From Pseudovibrio sp. JCM 19062 (GTDB taxonomy: Bacteria; Pseudomonadota; Alphaproteobacteria; Rhizobiales; Stappiaceae): 64,000 nt of DNA. Position numbers and translations under genes: made by a program. Location: contig BAXV01000006.1 of the NCBI GenBank assembly GCA_001310715.1, positions 1 through 64,000 of the forward strand, read 5' to 3'. This document shows positions 19,540 through 30,161 of the stretch, piece after piece. Position 1 is the first letter of the stretch, and each line of letters opens with the position of its first letter. Under the pieces are notes generated by a model, which did not search any database, had not been told where the DNA came from, and saw only the letters and a program-made list of their open reading frames with translations.

Positions 19540-20056
19540 ATGAAAAAAAAGCCTTGCAATTGCTGCTGTTGCCTCTGTTGCTTTCAGCGCACCCGCCTTT
19601 TCGGCAGACTTTGTGGAGCCTGCGCCTGAACCACACTATCCTTTCAGACCAGGTGTGGAAATCGGCCTCTTGACTTGTGACCTTGTTGACTATGACTACT
19701 TCTTCGTTGGTTCACGTCACCATCTTGCTTGTGTATTCAAGTCCCCAACTGGCGAGCGAGTAGAAGGGTATACCGGTTCAATCAATCACATCGGGGTTGA
19801 TCTTGGTCCTGTGACGTCCGGTACACTGATTTGGGGAGTTATTGCTCCTAAATGGAGTCAGAGACCGGGTGCACTTCAGGGTAATTACGGCGGTCTGTCT
19901 GCCGGTGCTGCGTTGGGCTGGGGTGGGCAGGCAAATGTTCTGCTCGGCGGCTTCGAGCGCTCCATTGCTCTTCAACCAATTAGCTTTGAAGGCACAACTG
20001 GTGCGAACATCACAGCTGCATTCACAGGAATGCGACTGATCAGTAATCAGTACTGA
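19540..20056 (+). CDS. DUF992 secreted protein (one frameshift)
   Basis: A secreted protein of about 171 residues of the DUF992 family, common in Rhizobiales and of unknown role. ATG 19540 follows CTGGAGAAC. An indel in the run of eight A bases after the start hides the signal peptide (ALAIAAVASVAFSAPAFSA|D). The mature part holds the family features VEIGLLTCDLVD, HHLACVFKS, VEGYTGSINHIGVDLG, GNYGGLSAGAALGWGGQANVL and SIALQPISFEGTTG. Two Cys (LTCD, LACV) probably form a disulfide. It ends with its own terminator at 20139-20172. Confidence 0.82.
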
Positions 20057-20138
20057 GCAGCCAGTGATCCTTGAAATCTAGTAGGGTCTGAGAATTCTCA
20101 CCCTTTGATTTTGGGATATCACCTCGGTTTATATTGTG

Positions 20139-20172
20139 CGGCGGACTGTCACGTTTCAGTCCGCCGTTGTTT
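20139..20172 (+). terminator. Rho-independent terminator after the DUF992 gene
   Basis: A perfect 10-bp stem, CGGCGGACTG (20139-20148) with CAGTCCGCCG (20157-20166), followed by TTGTTTTGG. Confidence 0.82.
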
Positions 20173-20312
20173 TGGTACTTGCATATCACTGTATTTCCGA
20201 GTGACGATACGATTACAGAGTCTTATAATCTCTGGAAGCGCGTGTGATTTTGCGCCAGTAATGGCGTAGACGCCCGTGCCTGCTTCCCAAACCCAAACAG
20301 GGAGTATGGATC

Positions 20313-22368
20313 ATGGGAGAAAAGCATGTCGGAGTTGCCGGAGGCAGGGTTCGCAGCCCTCGTTCGGTTGCCATTATTGGGCCTTTTGCAAGTGGCAAGA
20401 CCACCCTGCTGGAGGCTCTGTTAGCACGAACGGGGGCTATTGGGCGTCAGGGAAGTGTGGATGCGAAGAGCTCGCTGGGTGACAGCAGTGATGAAGCGCG
20501 TGACCACGCCATGAGCATTGAGGCAAACATTGCCACCTGCACCTACAAGGGCGATCAGTTCACCTTTATCGACTGCCTGGATCCGTAGAATTTTTGCATG
20601 AAGGCAACAGTGTCTTAAACGGTGTTGATATTGCCGTTGTTGTTGCTGAGCCAGATGAAAAGAAGATTGCAGCTCTTCAGCTCATTCTTAAGTCACTTGA
20701 ACAGCGGAATATCCCGCATGTTCTCTTCCTGAACAAAATTGATAAGGCGACCGGTAGTGTGCGCGCGATGCTTCAGGCATTGCAGCCAGCTTCCAGTGTG
20801 CCAATGGTTCTGCGTCAGATCCCGATCTGGGAGAACGGTGCAGCGACAGGCTTTATTGATCTGGCGCTGGAACGGGCCTTTGTCTATCAGGAAGGCAAAC
20901 CAAGCAAGACCATCGAAATTCCCGATGATGAGCGCGCCCGTGAGGTTGAGGCGCGCTATGCATGATGGAAATGCTGGCGGATCACGATGATGTTCTGATG
21001 GAGCAACTCCTTGAGGATGTGGCGCCCGAGAACGAGATTATCTTCGACGACCTTGTGCAGGAAATGCAACGCGGTGAAATCTGCCCTGTGTTCATTGGCA
21101 GTGCGATCCAAGGCAACGGCATTCGCCGTTTGCTGAAGGCTCTGCGTCATGATGCTCCCACCATTGTTGATACACGCAAGCGTCTTGGACTTAAGGAAAG
21201 TGATGCTGTTCTTCAGGTGCTGAAGACCTATCACACCTCTCATGGCGGCAAGCTCTCTGTTGCCCGCCTGTTTGGAGGCTCTGTGAAGGATGGCACGCTG
21301 CTTTATGATCGCCGCGGCGAGGAGTATCGCCCTTCTGGCCTGTTCCAGATGCAAGGGTTACAGCCGAAGAAGATCACTGAAGCGGTTGCCGGAGATCTGG
21401 TGGCCTTTGGGAAGCTGGAGGACATTGAAACCGGTATGACCTTGGGGTTGGTGCCAAGCCTGCGCAAAATCTCTTTGTGGCTACCCGTCCGGACCTGTGC
21501 TTTCAAAAGGCATCAAGGCTACTGAACGCAAGGATGAGGTCCGGCTCTCTACGGCTCTTTCCAAGCTGGTAGACGAAGATCCATCCCTGAGTGTGGCTCA
21601 GGTGCAGAGTACGGGTGAGACCGTTCTTGAAGGGCAGGGCGAGATGCATCTGCGTGTTGCCCTTGAAAAGCTTACCGGACGCTTTGGCCTATCCGTGAAG
21701 AGCTTTGAGCCGAGCATTCCTTACAAGGAAACCATTCGCAGCAAGACCGAGCTGCGTGGACGCCACAAGAAGCAGAGTGGCGGTCACGGTCAGTTTGGTG
21801 ATGTGGTGCTGTCTATTCAGCCGATGCCGCGCGGTGAAGGCCACAGCTTTGATGATACGATCACCGGCGGTGTGGTTCCAAAACAGTACATTCCCTCTGT
21901 TGGTGACGGCGTGAAAGAAGCGCTTCAGAAAGGGCCGCTTGGCTTCCCTGTGGTGGATGTGGCTGTGACGTTGAAGGATGGTCCTACCACTCCGTTGACA
22001 GCTCCGATCAGGCGTTCCGTATGGCTGGTATTCTGGCCATGAGGGATGGGTTGAAGGAATGTAAGCCAGTGTTGCTTGAGCCGATCGACAAGGTTGTTGT
22101 GGCGTGCCCTTCTGATGCGACGGCGCGCGTCAACGCGATTGTCTCTGGTCGGCGTGGGCAGATCCTTGGATTTGATGCCCGTGAGGACTGGGATGGCTGG
22201 GATGAGGTGGAAGCCATGATCCCTGAGAGCGAACTCAGCGACCTTATTGTAGAGCTTCGCTCTGCAACGGCTGGTGTGGCGACCTTCTCTCGTAACTTTG
22301 ACCACCTGGCCGAGCTTTCCGGCAAGGCTGCGGACAAGGTGATCGAGAGTGGAACCGCACCTGCTTAG
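20313..22368 (+). CDS. Elongation factor G paralogue with altered GTPase motifs (four frameshifts)
   Basis: An EF-G-like translational GTPase of about 685 residues. G1 is GPFASGKTTLLEALL and G4 is FLNKIDK. The switch II motif, DTPGH in true EF-G, reads DCPGS here after correcting one indel near 20578, so the catalytic His is replaced by Ser. Switch I (usually ERGITI) reads DHAMSIEANIATC. The later domains are clear: GEGQMHLRV-like segment VLEGQGEMHLRVALEKL, PYKETIRSKTELRGRHKKQSGGHGQFGDV and the domain V end. Further indels lie near 20955, 21470 and 22000. It is not the ribosomal-operon fusA, since no rps or tuf genes are nearby; alphaproteobacteria often carry such a second copy. Whether it translocates ribosomes is unknown. 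Confidence 0.85.
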
Positions 22369-22393
22369 AACTTCAATATGAGACAAGACAAAG

Positions 22394-22420
22394 AACCCGG
22401 GGCAGTGCTCCGGGTTTTTC
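22394..22420 (+). terminator. Rho-independent terminator after the EF-G paralogue
   Basis: A 7-bp stem AACCCGG / CCGGGTT closes a loop and is followed by TTTTC. Confidence 0.8.
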
Positions 22421-22455
22421 GTTGCTGGCTGGGGTATGAGCAGGCCGCTTTGGGT

Positions 22456-22895
22456 TCATTGGTGAAGATCTTTGAGTTTTGAGATAAACTGCGCCATTTC
22501 TAAGTGCCCACCTTTGGGGGCATTTGGCCATTCCGTCACCTTGGTGCCCCAGTACTCTTTTGGCGTGCCCTTGTAGCGTGGCATGAGCCAAATATGCAGG
22601 TGAGCTACGGCATCTCCAAATACCCATGTGTAGACATGCTCGATTTGCGGATGTGCGTAGAGGAGGCCTGTAACCTCTCCTATCAATGCACCAAGCTGTG
22701 CTGCTTGCTCAGAGCGAAGCTCTGACCAGTTTTGTACGTGAGTACGAGGTTCAATGATCAAAGAGCCAATCAGGTTTGTACCATCTTGGTGCGGTCTGGC
22801 GCGTGGGCGACTACGAAGTCACCATAGGCCTCAAAACTCAATGCCAGATTGGGCGGGAGGGTTTTGTGTTTCGTACAGACAAAGCAATCATTCAT
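22456..22895 (-). CDS. HIT family protein (one frameshift)
   Basis: A histidine-triad superfamily nucleotide hydrolase or transferase of about 146 residues. ATG 22895 gives MNDCFVCTKHKTLPP, with a CxxC pair as in zinc-binding HIT proteins. The N-terminal half (SFEAYGDFVVAHAPD) joins across an indel near 22775 to LIGSLIIEPRTHVQNWSELR. The active-site stretch is AVAHLHIWLMPRY, so the triad reads H-x-H-x-W and the third His is replaced by Trp; the central catalytic His is kept. It ends close to the EF-G paralogue, in convergent orientation. Confidence 0.78.
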
Positions 22896-22986
22896 GGTGC
22901 ACTCGGGAAATCACAGCTGGGCTAAAACCGAGAGGTTAGCACAGCTGTTCATCATAACAATGGGCGAGGCACCTTCTTACTCAAGA

Positions 22987-23867
22987 TCATTTCTTCAAAG
23001 GGGGGAGTGTGGCTGAGCGGGCCATGAGGCGGCCGAGGCTGGACCAGTCGTCCTCTGCAAATCCGGCTTTGATTGCGTTGCGCAGCTGATCGGAGACGAA
23101 TTCGGTCATGGCAGGTGCATGTGCAGTTCCTTAGCTGCTTGCTGTGCCAGCTCCACATCCTTAAGGCCCAACCTTGTCTTCATGCCTACGGCGGGGTTTT
23201 CCTCGCGGGCGATCAGGGGGCGTAGCTTATATACGGGCGCGCTGAAGGATGTTTCTGTGACCAATGTAAGGAAGACTTCCGGATCTATTTCGGCTTTTCG
23301 AATAAGTGCGAAACTTTCGGCCATGGCTTGCAGAGCTGCTGCGATCATCAGATTCATGCCCAGCTTGGTGACTGCGGCCTGACGGGGTGTCGGGCCCATC
23401 CAGAACTGTCGGACGGAGATGGCGTCCATAACGGTACGGGCGTCTTCTAGCGCGCTGGTTGGGCCTGCTGTGATGGCGAAGAGTTCTCCTGTGGCGGCTT
23501 TATCAGGACGGCCCATGACGGGGGCGCATAGGAACCTGACGTTGGCGCGTTCATGAGCGGCTGCGAGCCTGTCAACCATTGGCGGCTGATTGTGCGTGGG
23601 AGATCGAGATGCTGTTTTCTTTCAAGGGCAGTGCGAGTGAGTCTCCAGAGAGATAGATGGCCTCGACGGCTGCGTCGTCTGAAAGCATGGAGCAGACGAT
23701 GTCACACTGATAAAATTCATCGAGAGTATCGGCCAGATGTGCGCCTTCCGAGACGAGCGGGGCGGCTTTTTCTATAGAGCGATTGTAAACCGTCAGGTCG
23801 TGGTTTTTGTTGAGGTTCTGGGCCATTCCCAAACCCATGGCACCAAGCCGATAAATCCAACTTTCAC
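22987..23867 (-). CDS. NAD(P)-dependent oxidoreductase, 3-hydroxyisobutyrate dehydrogenase family (frameshifted)
   Basis: A beta-hydroxyacid dehydrogenase-type enzyme of about 293 residues. The start is GTG 23867, giving KVGFIGLGAMGLGMAQNL, the Rossmann GxGxxG motif, after one added G near 23843. FLCAPVMGRPDKAATGELFAITAGP contains the family's substrate-binding region, and AVTKLGMNLMIAAALQAMAE carries the catalytic Lys (K-x-x-x-N). Breaks near 23575 and 23107 must also be joined. The substrate (3-hydroxyisobutyrate, tartronate semialdehyde, 6-phosphogluconate or a glyoxylate relative) is not predictable. Confidence 0.82.
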
Positions 23868-24149
23868 TAGTTCACTCCTTCGCCTTGTCAGGCATACGTT
23901 TTATCGTCCAACCTAGGTGGAGAGGTGTTTTAATAGGTGTAGGTATCCAGTTGAATTTGAAACGATTTTTACGGAGGTAGCCGATAGGCAGATCTCTGAG
24001 GGTCGAGCTACCTAATTTAAGGGGGTGCAATTACCGATCACGACAAGGCTCACGGGGGCTTTACTTGAAGTTTAAGATTTTTCGTCGCTAAATCGGAGGT
24101 CAGTACTGGTCGATGTGACCGTAACCCTTACCTGGTTGGAGATGGCAAG

Positions 24150-25124
24150 ATGAACATTATTCATAGGCCTGAATGGATTATTCCGGAAAGAGAAGCGACA
24201 CCTGAGGATGTGTTCTTCAACCGGCGCAGGTTTATGAAGGGTGTCGGTGCTGTTGGCCTTGGACTGGTTGCGGGTGGACCCGGCCTTGTAACCAGAGCAT
24301 TTGCCCAGGACAGTCCGGATCCAACCCTTAATCTATATCCAGCCATGCGAGACCCTGACTTTACCCTGAACCGGGCGATTACGCCCGAGAGTGTGACTTC
24401 GGTCTATAACAACTTCTATGAGTTCGGCTCACAAAAGACGATCTCCGGTGCCGCGCAGGCTTTGAAGATCCGTCCGTGGTCGATCACCATTGACGGTATG
24501 GTCGACAACCCGCAGACTATCGACTTTGATGATCTGGTGCGTAAGATCCCTTTGCAGGAGCGCCTTTATCGACATCGCTGTGTTGAGGCATGGGCGATGG
24601 CCGTGCCGTGGACCGGTTTTCCGCTTGCCGATCTGGTGAAGTATGCTGGTCCGCAAAGCGGTGCCAAGTACGTTCGCTTCGAGACCTTTGAAGATTCCGA
24701 TGTGGCCAGCGGGCAGCGTCAGTTCTGGTATCCTTGGCCTTACGTTGAAGGCGTGACCATGGATGAAGCTATGAACGAACTGGCTTTCATTGCAACTGGC
24801 ATCTATGGCAAGCCACTTTTGAAACAGTACGGTGCTCCAATCCGGCTGGTGCTGCCGTGGAAGTATGGCTTCAAGTCCATCAAGTCCATCGTGAAGATCA
24901 CTTTAACTGATCAGCGCCCTGTCGGCTTTTGGGAGTCTATTGGTCCGAATGAGTATGGCTTCTGGGCCAATGTGAACCCTGAGGTGCCGCATCCGCGCTG
25001 GTCACAGGCAACCGAGCGCTTGTTGGGAACGGATGAGCGTGTTCCAACGCAGCTCTTTAATGGCTATGGGGAGCAGGTGGCGTCGCTTTATACGGATCTG
25101 CAAGGAGAGAACCTGTACCGGTAA
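24150..25124 (+). CDS. msrP: Protein-methionine-sulfoxide reductase catalytic subunit MsrP (YedY)
   Basis: A periplasmic molybdoenzyme that repairs oxidised methionines in envelope proteins. The protein is intact, 324 residues. A Tat signal is clear: NRRRFMKG, a hydrophobic core, then AFAQD. The molybdenum ligand Cys is about residue 144 in RHRCVEAWAMAVPWTGFPL. Other family segments are KIRPWSITIDG, KYVRFETFEDS, LLKQYGAPIRLVLPWKYGFKSIKSIVKI and GFWANVNP. The usual membrane partner MsrQ (YedZ), which feeds electrons from quinones, is not adjacent. The gene is followed by its own terminator, so it stands alone. Confidence 0.93.
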   Translation: MNIIHRPEWIIPEREATPEDVFFNRRRFMKGVGAVGLGLVAGGPGLVTRAFAQDSPDPTLNLYPAMRDPDFTLNRAITPESVTSVYNNFYEFGSQKTISGAAQALKIRPWSITIDGMVDNPQTIDFDDLVRKIPLQERLYRHRCVEAWAMAVPWTGFPLADLVKYAGPQSGAKYVRFETFEDSDVASGQRQFWYPWPYVEGVTMDEAMNELAFIATGIYGKPLLKQYGAPIRLVLPWKYGFKSIKSIVKITLTDQRPVGFWESIGPNEYGFWANVNPEVPHPRWSQATERLLGTDERVPTQLFNGYGEQVASLYTDLQGENLYR

Positions 25125-25144
25125 GTGCAGTCCAATGCGTTCTT

Positions 25145-25200
25145 AAAAGGCCTGAGCGGGTTGCTCGTTTGCGAGCGGTGACTTGCCGGGCCTTTTGTGT
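25145..25200 (+). terminator. Terminator with a nested hairpin after msrP
   Basis: The outer stem AAAAGGCC (25145-25152) pairs with GGCCTTTT (25189-25196). The loop holds a second stem, TGCTCG with CGAGCG near 25162-25177. It lies 20 bases after the msrP stop. Confidence 0.75.
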
Positions 25201-25372
25201 GTCCGGTGCGTGCGCCGCTGCAGAAGTCGTTGGTGGATTGGCTTAGATGCTTAATTAATTTTGGTAGTTGCAGAATTTGGCAGGATTGAACTGGAAGGAT
25301 AACCCTCCGGTTACTGTGGATAAGACAGAGACGGCCTGTCCTCGTCAAAAAGGGAAGAGGATTGGGTCTCTG

Positions 25373-25522
25373 CTATTCTCCCGGAATGTGCAGAGTGATC
25401 TGGCTGCTGAGCCTTTCCAGCCTGTCAGCTTCGCTGATGGCGTAGGAGATTTCGCCATAGATTGCGAAAAGTGCGCAGGCAATCAGAGTGTAAAATGCTT
25501 TTCTCAGGTCATTCACATCCAT
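25373..25522 (-). CDS. Small membrane or secreted protein (49 residues)
   Basis: Not recognised. ATG 25522 is preceded by CCGAGGTA, a good ribosome site. The product begins MDVNDLRKAFYTLIACALFA, a short charged start and one hydrophobic segment (FYTLIACALFAIYGEISYAI), and ends in a charged helix (SEADRLERLSSQITLHIPGE). Size, ribosome site and single membrane segment support a real small gene. It is convergent with msrP. Confidence 0.55.
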   Translation of the reverse strand: MDVNDLRKAFYTLIACALFAIYGEISYAISEADRLERLSSQITLHIPGE

Positions 25523-26009
25523 TACCTCGGATAATTGCCAATCGGTATGTTTCTATAAGTAAAGGATGCAAGCTGATTTGTAATTTCGCTGAATGATGGG
25601 GGTTAGAATTCATTGTTCGAGGAATTACCTAGTATATTTATAGTTAATTTTTGTTAGTTTTGCAGAAACTACTAGTTTTGGGTGTTTGGTAATACCTAGA
25701 TTCTGATGGGTTTTCCCTTGGTGGTGATAGGCAATAGCCTGACGAATCCGAATGCCTCTGCGTGTAACTGTGGGCGTTGCTTTTCGCAGGTGCCTAAAAA
25801 GTAAGCGACCTCTGCTTCGTTATTGGGCAGCGCGTTTGGGGTGCTTTTTGGCGGTATCTTTTTGCTCTTTAAACGACCTTTCCAACCTTCTGCGTCTGCC
25901 TGATTTGGGACTGTCGTTCTTGCCGGAGCTGCTGTGGTGTAGTGGGCGTAAGCGGGTCGTCCTTTACTATTAGGTCAAGGGAACGCTTGGTTGCCTCGGG
26001 CATAAGGCA

Positions 26010-26037
26010 AAAAAAACCGGACCATGCGGTCCGGTTT
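26010..26037 (-). terminator. Rho-independent terminator without an obvious gene
   Basis: A perfect 10-bp stem (AAACCGGACC 26014-26023 with GGTCCGGTTT 26028-26037) with an ATGC loop, followed on the minus strand by a run of eight T. The nearest upstream minus-strand coding gene ends more than 400 bases away and has its own hairpin. Confidence 0.8.
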
Positions 26038-26307
26038 AGAAGTGATGAATGATAAAGCACCTAATGGGTGCAATCACCTTCCAGAGGGGAACAGCTGATC
26101 GAGTGTTGAGGTCACTGGGAGGAGAGGTGTGACAACAACTGATCAACAGATGGTGTATATATGCGGTGCAGTGACGAAATCGCAATCCTAAATTTATGCA
26201 TTGCAGCTATGCATTTTTCATAGGTCTGAGAGGCTCGAAATTTCCTGCCGGATCTCGCCTGTAACTTACAGATAACTCTGCGTAAGATATTGTTGCTTCG
26301 GGAGATT

Positions 26308-26345
26308 AAGGCAAAAAAGAGCCTCCCGAGTTGTCCACGAGGCTA
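26308..26345 (-). terminator. Terminator downstream of the LysR gene
   Basis: AGCCTC and GAGGCT pair across a loop and are followed on the minus strand by TTTTTT. It lies about 115 bases after the LysR stop. Confidence 0.65.
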
Positions 26346-26459
26346 TCAAAATGAGCGGGATTTCTTTTGTCTGGTGGTGCCGATCCCGCAAATGATTCTC
26401 TTTAGATGGCTAAATATGCCATGCCAGTGCGCGCGAGAAGGTCAGCCTCTTCGCTCGGT

Positions 26460-27369
26460 CTAGTGGGTCCAGCGTTCGGCGTAGGAGACGAGGAAATCGC
26501 GGAAGGCAGTGACGCGAGCGGTGTTCTTCAGCTCTGACGGGTACACAAAATAGGTGTCAAAGCTTGGCAGCTCTTCCTGTGTGACTGACATTACGCGTTT
26601 GATGCCCGCACCCGGTTCCACCATGTAGTCTGGCAAAATAGCGATCCCGACGCCGGTCTGAACGGCCTTTTTGATACCGGAGAGGTTGTTTACACGCAGC
26701 GAGACATCACGGCGCTCGCCATTTGGCAGGCCAGCGGTTGCCAGCCAGTTCATTGCACGCAGGTAGGAGGCCATGTTGTCGCCGATGGTGATCAGGCGGT
26801 GGTGGTCCAGATCGTCGATGGTGCTTGGGCTACCGTAGCGCTCAATGTAGGAGGGGGAGGCGTAAACGTGGAAGTGCACTGTAAACAGTTTGCGCTGGAT
26901 AAGGTCCGGCTGTGTTGGCTGGCGCAGGCGGATGGCCACATCGGCTTCGCGCATGCCAGATCAAGCTCGTCATCCATGCAGATGATGTCCAGACGCATGT
27001 CCGGATAAAGGTCCACGAACTCATTTACACGGGCGGTGAGCATGTTGAGCCGAGGCCTACAGTGGTGGTGACACGGAGCGTGCCGGTTGGCTTCTCCTTG
27101 GTGTCAGTCAGGCGGGATTGCACGGTTTCCAGCTTTTGCAGAACTTCGCGGGCGGTTCTGTAAAGAAGCTCGCCCTGCTCTGTCGGAATCAGCCCGCGTG
27201 CATGGCGGTGGAAGAGGGGGACACCCAGCTCGGCTTCCAGCGCGCTGACCTGACGGCTAACGGCTGACTGGCTCATGTGGAGAGCTTCGCCTGCGTGGGT
27301 AAAGCTTCCTGCCTGTGCTGCTGCATGGAAAATCCGCAGCTTGTCCCAATCCAAAGAACGGCCTGGCAT
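26460..27369 (-). CDS. LysR family transcriptional regulator (two frameshifts)
   Basis: A DNA-binding regulator of about 303 residues. The N-terminal winged helix is clear: LDWDKLRIFHAAAQAGSFTHAGEAL followed by HMSQSAVSRQVSALEAELGV, the LysR recognition helix. The effector domain includes LRVTTTVGLG, DLYPDMRLDIICMDDELDL, ADVAIRLRQPTQPDL and VQTGVGIAILPDYMV. Two lost bases (near 27043 and 26953) split it. It starts 30 bases downstream of the trxB stop in the same direction, so the two are probably co-transcribed, an arrangement common in Rhizobiales. The target genes are unknown. Confidence 0.88.
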
Positions 27370-27398
27370 TTGCTTTCCCCCCCAGTCTTCCCAGTTTC

Positions 27399-28371
<973 letters not shown>

Positions 28372-28422
28372 TCAAATTTCGTGCGCAAATGGATAGTACC
28401 AGTGCTGTGTTAGGGAGGGGTT

Positions 28423-29382
28423 CTATCCGCTTGCTTGCTTTTGTTCAATCGCTTTGGATATGGCATCCGCAATATCCGGTGTAGCGTCTATTGGTTCATA
28501 AGTAGGTGCTAATATGTCGCCGGGGAAGGGATGAAGTACTCCCAAATCCTCCATTTGTGACAAAAACCTATCAAACTTTTTGTGAGCACCGGTCGGACGG
28601 AAGCCATATATGGGCTTTCCGGTGGCTGCTGCTTCACCCACCATGTTGGTGGAGTCTGTTGTAACAACAATGATTTCTGCGTTTGCCAGATACTGGATGA
28701 TCGGGTTGTCGCCATTGCCGTTCCAGAACAGATTGCCATGTGTTCCGCCCAGATCATAAAGTTCTCGTGAGAGTTCTCGAGGGGTGCGGCGCGAGCAGGT
28801 AATCATCAAAGAATGGGAGTGTGACAGGCGTTTGAGTGCGGTGACAAGTGTGTTGATATTTTCCGGCGTGAAGGTGTGGTGCCGGGAATTGCCACCAATC
28901 AGCACGGCTGCCTTTGGTTTTGGCAGGGCGGTGACGTCGTCCAGCGGATTTTCGCGGGCTTCACGCAGCTTTTGTGCGGAAAAACGATGTGGTGCGGTCA
29001 GTGTTGTCAAGACGTTTTTGCCGGAAATGCTGTCATGTTCCGGTGCCCAGATAAAATCTGCAAATTTGCTGTTGATCTTTGGGTCTTTGAGGAAAACAGT
29101 GAAGGTCTTGCCCTTGGAAAGCCGCTTGAGTGCGCGTAAGTAGGGCACCGCTCTGCGCCCAGATGCTATCGCGACAGCGGGATACGGTGGTGCAAGCGGG
29201 CTTTCTGGCTTATGTGGTGCGTCTTTGGGGTCGATTGGCCCCCAAGGCATGGCATAGGTGAAGAGCTTGCGGGGGGTAACTATTCGAATTTCGTAGGGCA
29301 GTCCTAATGCGTCGGCGACACCGATGCACTGAGCGACGTCTCCGATTTTGCCATCTGTTAAAACCCACAGGTTCTGCGACAT
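28423..29382 (-). CDS. Mitochondrial fission ELM1 family protein
   Basis: An intact 319-residue protein of the ELM1 family, widespread in alphaproteobacteria and related to the plant protein that controls mitochondrial fission. LWVLTDGKIGDVAQCIGVADALG, FLKDPKINSKFADFIWAPEHD, LTTLTAPHRFS, VLIGGNSRHHTFTPENINTL and VVTTDSTNMVGEAAATGKPIYGF are the conserved blocks. The fold is glycosyltransferase-like (GT-B), suggesting sugar transfer, but no bacterial activity is established. It lies upstream of trxB on the same strand, 63 bases away. Confidence 0.85.
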   Translation of the reverse strand: MSQNLWVLTDGKIGDVAQCIGVADALGLPYEIRIVTPRKLFTYAMPWGPIDPKDAPHKPESPLAPPYPAVAIASGRRAVPYLRALKRLSKGKTFTVFLKDPKINSKFADFIWAPEHDSISGKNVLTTLTAPHRFSAQKLREARENPLDDVTALPKPKAAVLIGGNSRHHTFTPENINTLVTALKRLSHSHSLMITCSRRTPRELSRELYDLGGTHGNLFWNGNGDNPIIQYLANAEIIVVTTDSTNMVGEAAATGKPIYGFRPTGAHKKFDRFLSQMEDLGVLHPFPGDILAPTYEPIDATPDIADAISKAIEQKQASG

Positions 29383-29543
29383 GTTGTTCCCCTAGCTTTC
29401 GGGAAGTGTCCGCAAAATGCTATTTGTTGATATAGTCTGTCGCAAATAAGCAATAAACTAGCATCTTGCCTGACTTCGTGTTTTAGGCAGTGTTGTAAAA
29501 CAGGTTAACTGTTAATCCAATAGGACAAGCAAAGGAGACGAGC

Positions 29544-30026
29544 TTGAAAGCGCGTCTGGATTCGATCGACTGGCAAATTTTGAAGGAGCTGCAGGGAGAC
29601 GGCCGCATTACCAATGTGGAGCTGGCTCGTCGTGTAGGGATTTCTGCGCCCCCATGTTTGCGCAGGGTTCGGGCCTTGGAAGAAGCAGGTCTCATTCGCG
29701 GCTACCGTACTCTACTTGATGAGAAGCAACTGGGATATGAAGTCACCGCCTTCGTGATGGTTGGACTGCATAACCAAACGGAGTCTGATCTTGTCGCATT
29801 TGAGGCACAAGTCAAGGAATGGCCGCTGGTTCGGGAAAGCTATATGGTATCCGGTGAAGTTGACTTCATCATGCGCTGTACGGCTAAAGACTTGGAAACC
29901 TTCCAGAACTTCATCATTCGGGATGTGACTTCCACCAAGAATGTGGATCACGTGCGCACTGCACTGACCATCCGCCGTATCAAGGATGAGCCAAACGTGC
30001 CGATTGATAAGCCTGAGTACTTTTAA
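29544..30026 (+). CDS. Lrp/AsnC family transcriptional regulator
   Basis: An intact 160-residue regulator. The start is TTG 29544, supported by AAAGGAGACG upstream and by the family N-terminus (LDSIDWQILKELQGDGRITNVELARRVGISAPPCLRRVRALEEAG), a complete helix-turn-helix. The C-terminal RAM domain (GYEVTAFVMVGLH, VRESYMVSGEVDFIMRCTAKDLETF) binds amino acids and drives oligomer formation. It is divergent from the ELM1 gene across about 160 bases. It is closest in style to Lrp-type global or amino-acid-responsive regulators; the targets are unknown. Confidence 0.92.
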   Translation: MKARLDSIDWQILKELQGDGRITNVELARRVGISAPPCLRRVRALEEAGLIRGYRTLLDEKQLGYEVTAFVMVGLHNQTESDLVAFEAQVKEWPLVRESYMVSGEVDFIMRCTAKDLETFQNFIIRDVTSTKNVDHVRTALTIRRIKDEPNVPIDKPEYF

Positions 30027-30108
30027 AAGCTGCCCGCAGTTTTTCAGAAAACTCGTTCCCAGTCTTTGGAGACAGGTTTCCAGCACAGGAACCTTCAGAG
30101 AATTTACA

Positions 30109-30140
30109 AACGGCCTTCGCGTAGGAAGGCCGTTTTTTTT
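30109..30140 (+). terminator. Rho-independent terminator after the Lrp gene
   Basis: A perfect 10-bp stem (AACGGCCTTC 30109-30118 with GAAGGCCGTT 30125-30134) followed by a run of eight T. It also faces the convergent chemoreceptor gene. Confidence 0.92.
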
Positions 30141-30161
30141 GTTGAGTGTTTGTAGCGAAGA

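Larger units (their letters stand above)
25523..26459. other. Long intergenic region with two minus-strand hairpins
   Basis: No coding gene is supported. The stretch 25560-25700 is AT-rich and holds TTACCTAGT (near 25625) and ATACCTAGA (near 25692). Two Rho-independent-type hairpins facing the minus strand lie at 26010-26037 and about 26312-26345. The right one can end the LysR transcript; the left one has no annotated gene to serve. The segment between contains the repeated hexamer ATGCAT near 26198 and 26210. Confidence 0.5.
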
